Positions 5,000 to 5,682 of a stretch of 5,682 bases of DNA are shown piece by piece. The notes under the pieces were generated by a model. It had not been told where the DNA came from. It saw only the letters and a list, made by a program, of their open reading frames with translations, and did no database searches. Position numbers and translations under genes: made by a program. The DNA comes from ZC4RG30 sp031424095 (GTDB lineage Bacteria; Pseudomonadota; Gammaproteobacteria; Steroidobacterales; Steroidobacteraceae). Numbering within the stretch: position 1 is the first letter of the stretch; every line of letters begins with the position of its first letter. The DNA lies in NCBI GenBank assembly GCA_031424095.1, contig JANPGU010000210.1, positions 1 to 5,682 of the forward strand. The letters run 5' to 3'.

Positions 5000-5037
5000 G
5001 GGCCTGTAGCACAGCGGTTAGTGCAGGGGACTCATAA
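5000..5037 (+). pseudogene. 5' half of a tRNA gene with CAU anticodon (Met or Ile2), cut after the anticodon loop
   Basis: The fragment folds as the first half of a tRNA. The acceptor 5' strand is GGGCCTG (5000-5006), followed by U8 A9 and the D stem GCAC/GTGC (5009-5012 with 5021-5024) around loop AGCGGTTA. The 5' anticodon stem is GGGGA (5026-5030) and the loop CTCATAA (5031-5037), with anticodon CAT at 5033-5035. The expected 3' stem strand TCCCC is absent: the next bases are GGGGGA, and no variable loop, T-arm or CCA end follows. A CAU anticodon in this context fits elongator Met or the lysidine-modified Ile2 tRNA; the fragment is too short to decide. The break coincides with the start of integrase-bearing foreign sequence, so disruption by integration is the likely cause. 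The gene cannot make a tRNA as it stands here. Confidence 0.85.
5031..5037 (+). other. Candidate attachment-site core (attL) in the tRNA anticodon loop
   Basis: Tyrosine recombinases often cross over in the seven-base anticodon loop of a tRNA gene. Here host tRNA identity holds through the loop CTCATAA and ends immediately after it, making these bases (perhaps with a few to the left) the probable crossover region. The matching core at the far end of the element lies outside the window. Confidence 0.6.
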
Positions 5038-5060
5038 GGGGGAGTTCGCCGTTTAACGTG

Positions 5061-5080
5061 GCTTCACTTAGCCTCACTTA
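5061..5080 (+). repeat. Tandem 10-bp direct repeats, candidate integrase arm sites
   Basis: GCTTCACTTA (5061-5070) is followed directly by GCCTCACTTA (5071-5080), nine of ten bases identical, and then by a weaker GCTGCACGAT. The core TCACT recurs in the same orientation at 5145-5149, 5169-5173 and 5177-5181, giving five copies in about 120 bases before the integrase start. One helical turn of spacing between the first two suits adjacent binding of integrase arm domains. The role is inference. Confidence 0.5.
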
Positions 5081-5091
5081 GCTGCACGATT

Positions 5092-5108
5092 TGCCTAGAA
5101 AATAGGCA
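5092..5108. repeat. Small inverted repeat in the attachment region
   Basis: TGCCTA (5092-5097) and TAGGCA (5103-5108) form a 6-bp stem around GAAAA. It lies between the TCACT repeats and the integrase gene and could be a site for an excisionase or a small structure in the leader. Short enough to be chance. Confidence 0.35.
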
Positions 5109-5210
5109 TTTCACGCGTTGCCGCCTTTTAACGCGCGACCGCATTCACTACCGTAAGCCCACCCTGTTTCACTGGCTCACTGCTGGTTCGGGGCTACGGA
5201 GAAAACTCAA

Positions 5211-5682
5211 ATGGCGAAGGCTAAGTTCATAACAGACGAGGCTGTCGATTCGTTCACCTGCGGCAAGTACAGGGACGGCACCAAGAAGGGCCAACTGAAA
5301 GAGCAGGACATTCTGTGGGACACGGCAATCAAGGGCTTCGGTCTACGGTATTCGAGCAAGAGCAAGACTCGGACTTACCTTTTCCGCTACAGGCGTCCCG
5401 TAGATGGCCGAGAGGCGTACATCACCATAGGACGGCACGGGGCCTATGCAGCCGATGAGGCGCGTGTGGAGGCGAAGCTTCTTGCACGAATGGTGGAGGA
5501 TGGCAAAGACCCGGTGCAGGTCGAGGTTCAGTATCACGAAGCCGAGGCAGCCAAGGTCGAAGCTGATAGGTGGCAGAGCCTCACACTTCGGCAGGTAATG
5601 GATCTCTACGTCAACAATAAGACTACGAAGGGGAGGCCCCTGCGGCCGGATACGAAAGCCAGCATTCGCAGCACCATCGAGC
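5211..5682 (+). CDS. Tyrosine-recombinase integrase, N-terminal part (3' end outside window)
   Basis: The first 157 residues of a phage/island-type integrase are visible, running open off the right edge. Residues about 20-102 match the N-terminal arm-DNA-binding domain of P4-like integrases: WDTAIKGFGLRYSSKSKTRT (36-55), YLFRYRR, GREAYITIGRHGAYAADEAR (66-85), then the helix EAKLLARMVEDGKDP ending in the typical D-P. A linker (103-121) leads into SLTLRQVMDLYVNN (123-136), the start of the SAM-like core-binding domain. The catalytic Arg...His-x-x-Arg...Tyr domain would lie beyond the window, so activity cannot be judged. GGAG at 5198-5201, nine bases before the ATG, supports the start. The enzyme would integrate and excise the element at the adjacent tRNA anticodon-loop site. 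Confidence 0.92.
   Translation, partial: MAKAKFITDEAVDSFTCGKYRDGTKKGQLKEQDILWDTAIKGFGLRYSSKSKTRTYLFRYRRPVDGREAYITIGRHGAYAADEARVEAKLLARMVEDGKDPVQVEVQYHEAEAAKVEADRWQSLTLRQVMDLYVNNKTTKGRPLRPDTKASIRSTIE

Larger units (their letters stand above)
5038..5682 (+). mobile_element. Left end of an integrated genetic element (genomic island, prophage or ICE), continuing beyond the window
   Basis: Three signs agree: a tRNA gene broken at its anticodon loop, a tyrosine-integrase gene starting 173 bases further on and reading away from the junction, and a visibly more AT-rich composition with less biased codons than the genes to the left (many AAG/ACT/AGG/ATA codons). Positions 5038-5210 hold no gene but contain repeats and a stem-loop, as expected for integrase and accessory-protein binding sites. 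The type and cargo of the element cannot be judged from this end. Confidence 0.82.

Noticed and set aside
4990..5044. CTCCCCC (4990-4996) complementary to GGGGGAG (5038-5044) around the tRNA fragment
   Set aside because: Homopolymer-rich complementarity across an unrelated host/element junction is most likely chance.
5176..5200. Possible T-arm (CTGGTTCG...) of the missing tRNA half before the integrase
   Set aside because: The bases after the TTCG loop do not complement the 5' arm, and no acceptor 3' strand complementary to GGGCCTG follows.
5038..5210. Group I intron in the anticodon loop of the CAU tRNA, as known in some proteobacteria
   Set aside because: No tRNA 3' half follows within the visible sequence and I recognise no group I core elements; an integrase gene begins instead.
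1..5682. CRISPR array, rRNA, insertion sequence, or a defence or toxin-antitoxin system
   Set aside because: No regular repeat-spacer pattern, rRNA signature, transposase or toxin-antitoxin pair was recognised; any cargo of the mobile element lies beyond the right edge.

Overview
The window reads as GC-rich proteobacterial chromosome. The gene families (YtrA-type GntR regulator, GIN-domain protein, TraB/GumN-like protein, hydroxycinnamoyl-CoA hydratase/lyase with a MarR repressor, glycine-zipper lipoprotein) suggest a gammaproteobacterium of the Xanthomonadales/Steroidobacterales type. This placement is by impression from family content, not from a search.

Layout. Positions 2-1201 hold the end of a plus-strand operon: the C-terminus of a membrane protein (possibly an ABC-2-type permease), a YtrA-family GntR regulator whose start overlaps the upstream stop by 11 bases, and a membrane-anchored GIN-domain protein coupled to it through an ATGA overlap. 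After 62 bases comes a secreted TraB/GumN-like protein (1264-2316) in which both GxxH motifs of the family are lost. Its last codons and stop lie inside a 13-bp perfect hairpin that separates it from a convergent gene.

Positions 2343-3668 form a divergent metabolic pair: a minus-strand p-hydroxycinnamoyl-CoA hydratase/lyase-like enzyme and a plus-strand MarR repressor. Their start codons are only 33 bp apart. That gap contains a perfect inverted repeat (two 9-bp arms, 3-bp spacer) that covers the -10 box of the enzyme gene and runs into the start codon of the repressor gene. The arrangement suggests one operator controlling both genes, with a CoA thioester or a related aromatic acid as the likely inducer. 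Two active-site positions differ from the classical ferulate enzyme, so the natural substrate is open.

Positions 3781-4161 encode a short glycine-zipper lipoprotein. Positions 4221-4946 encode a protein that looks like a tandem hot-dog-fold thioesterase-like protein; a 12-bp inverted repeat spans its start codon, and no Shine-Dalgarno sequence is visible.

The right end (about 5000-5682) is the left junction of an integrated mobile element. A tRNA gene with a CAU anticodon is intact from its promoter to the last base of the anticodon loop and then stops. Foreign, more AT-rich sequence follows, with repeated TCACT motifs, a small hairpin and the N-terminal part of a tyrosine-recombinase integrase. 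The element runs off the window, so its cargo and the fate of the 3' half of the tRNA cannot be seen here.
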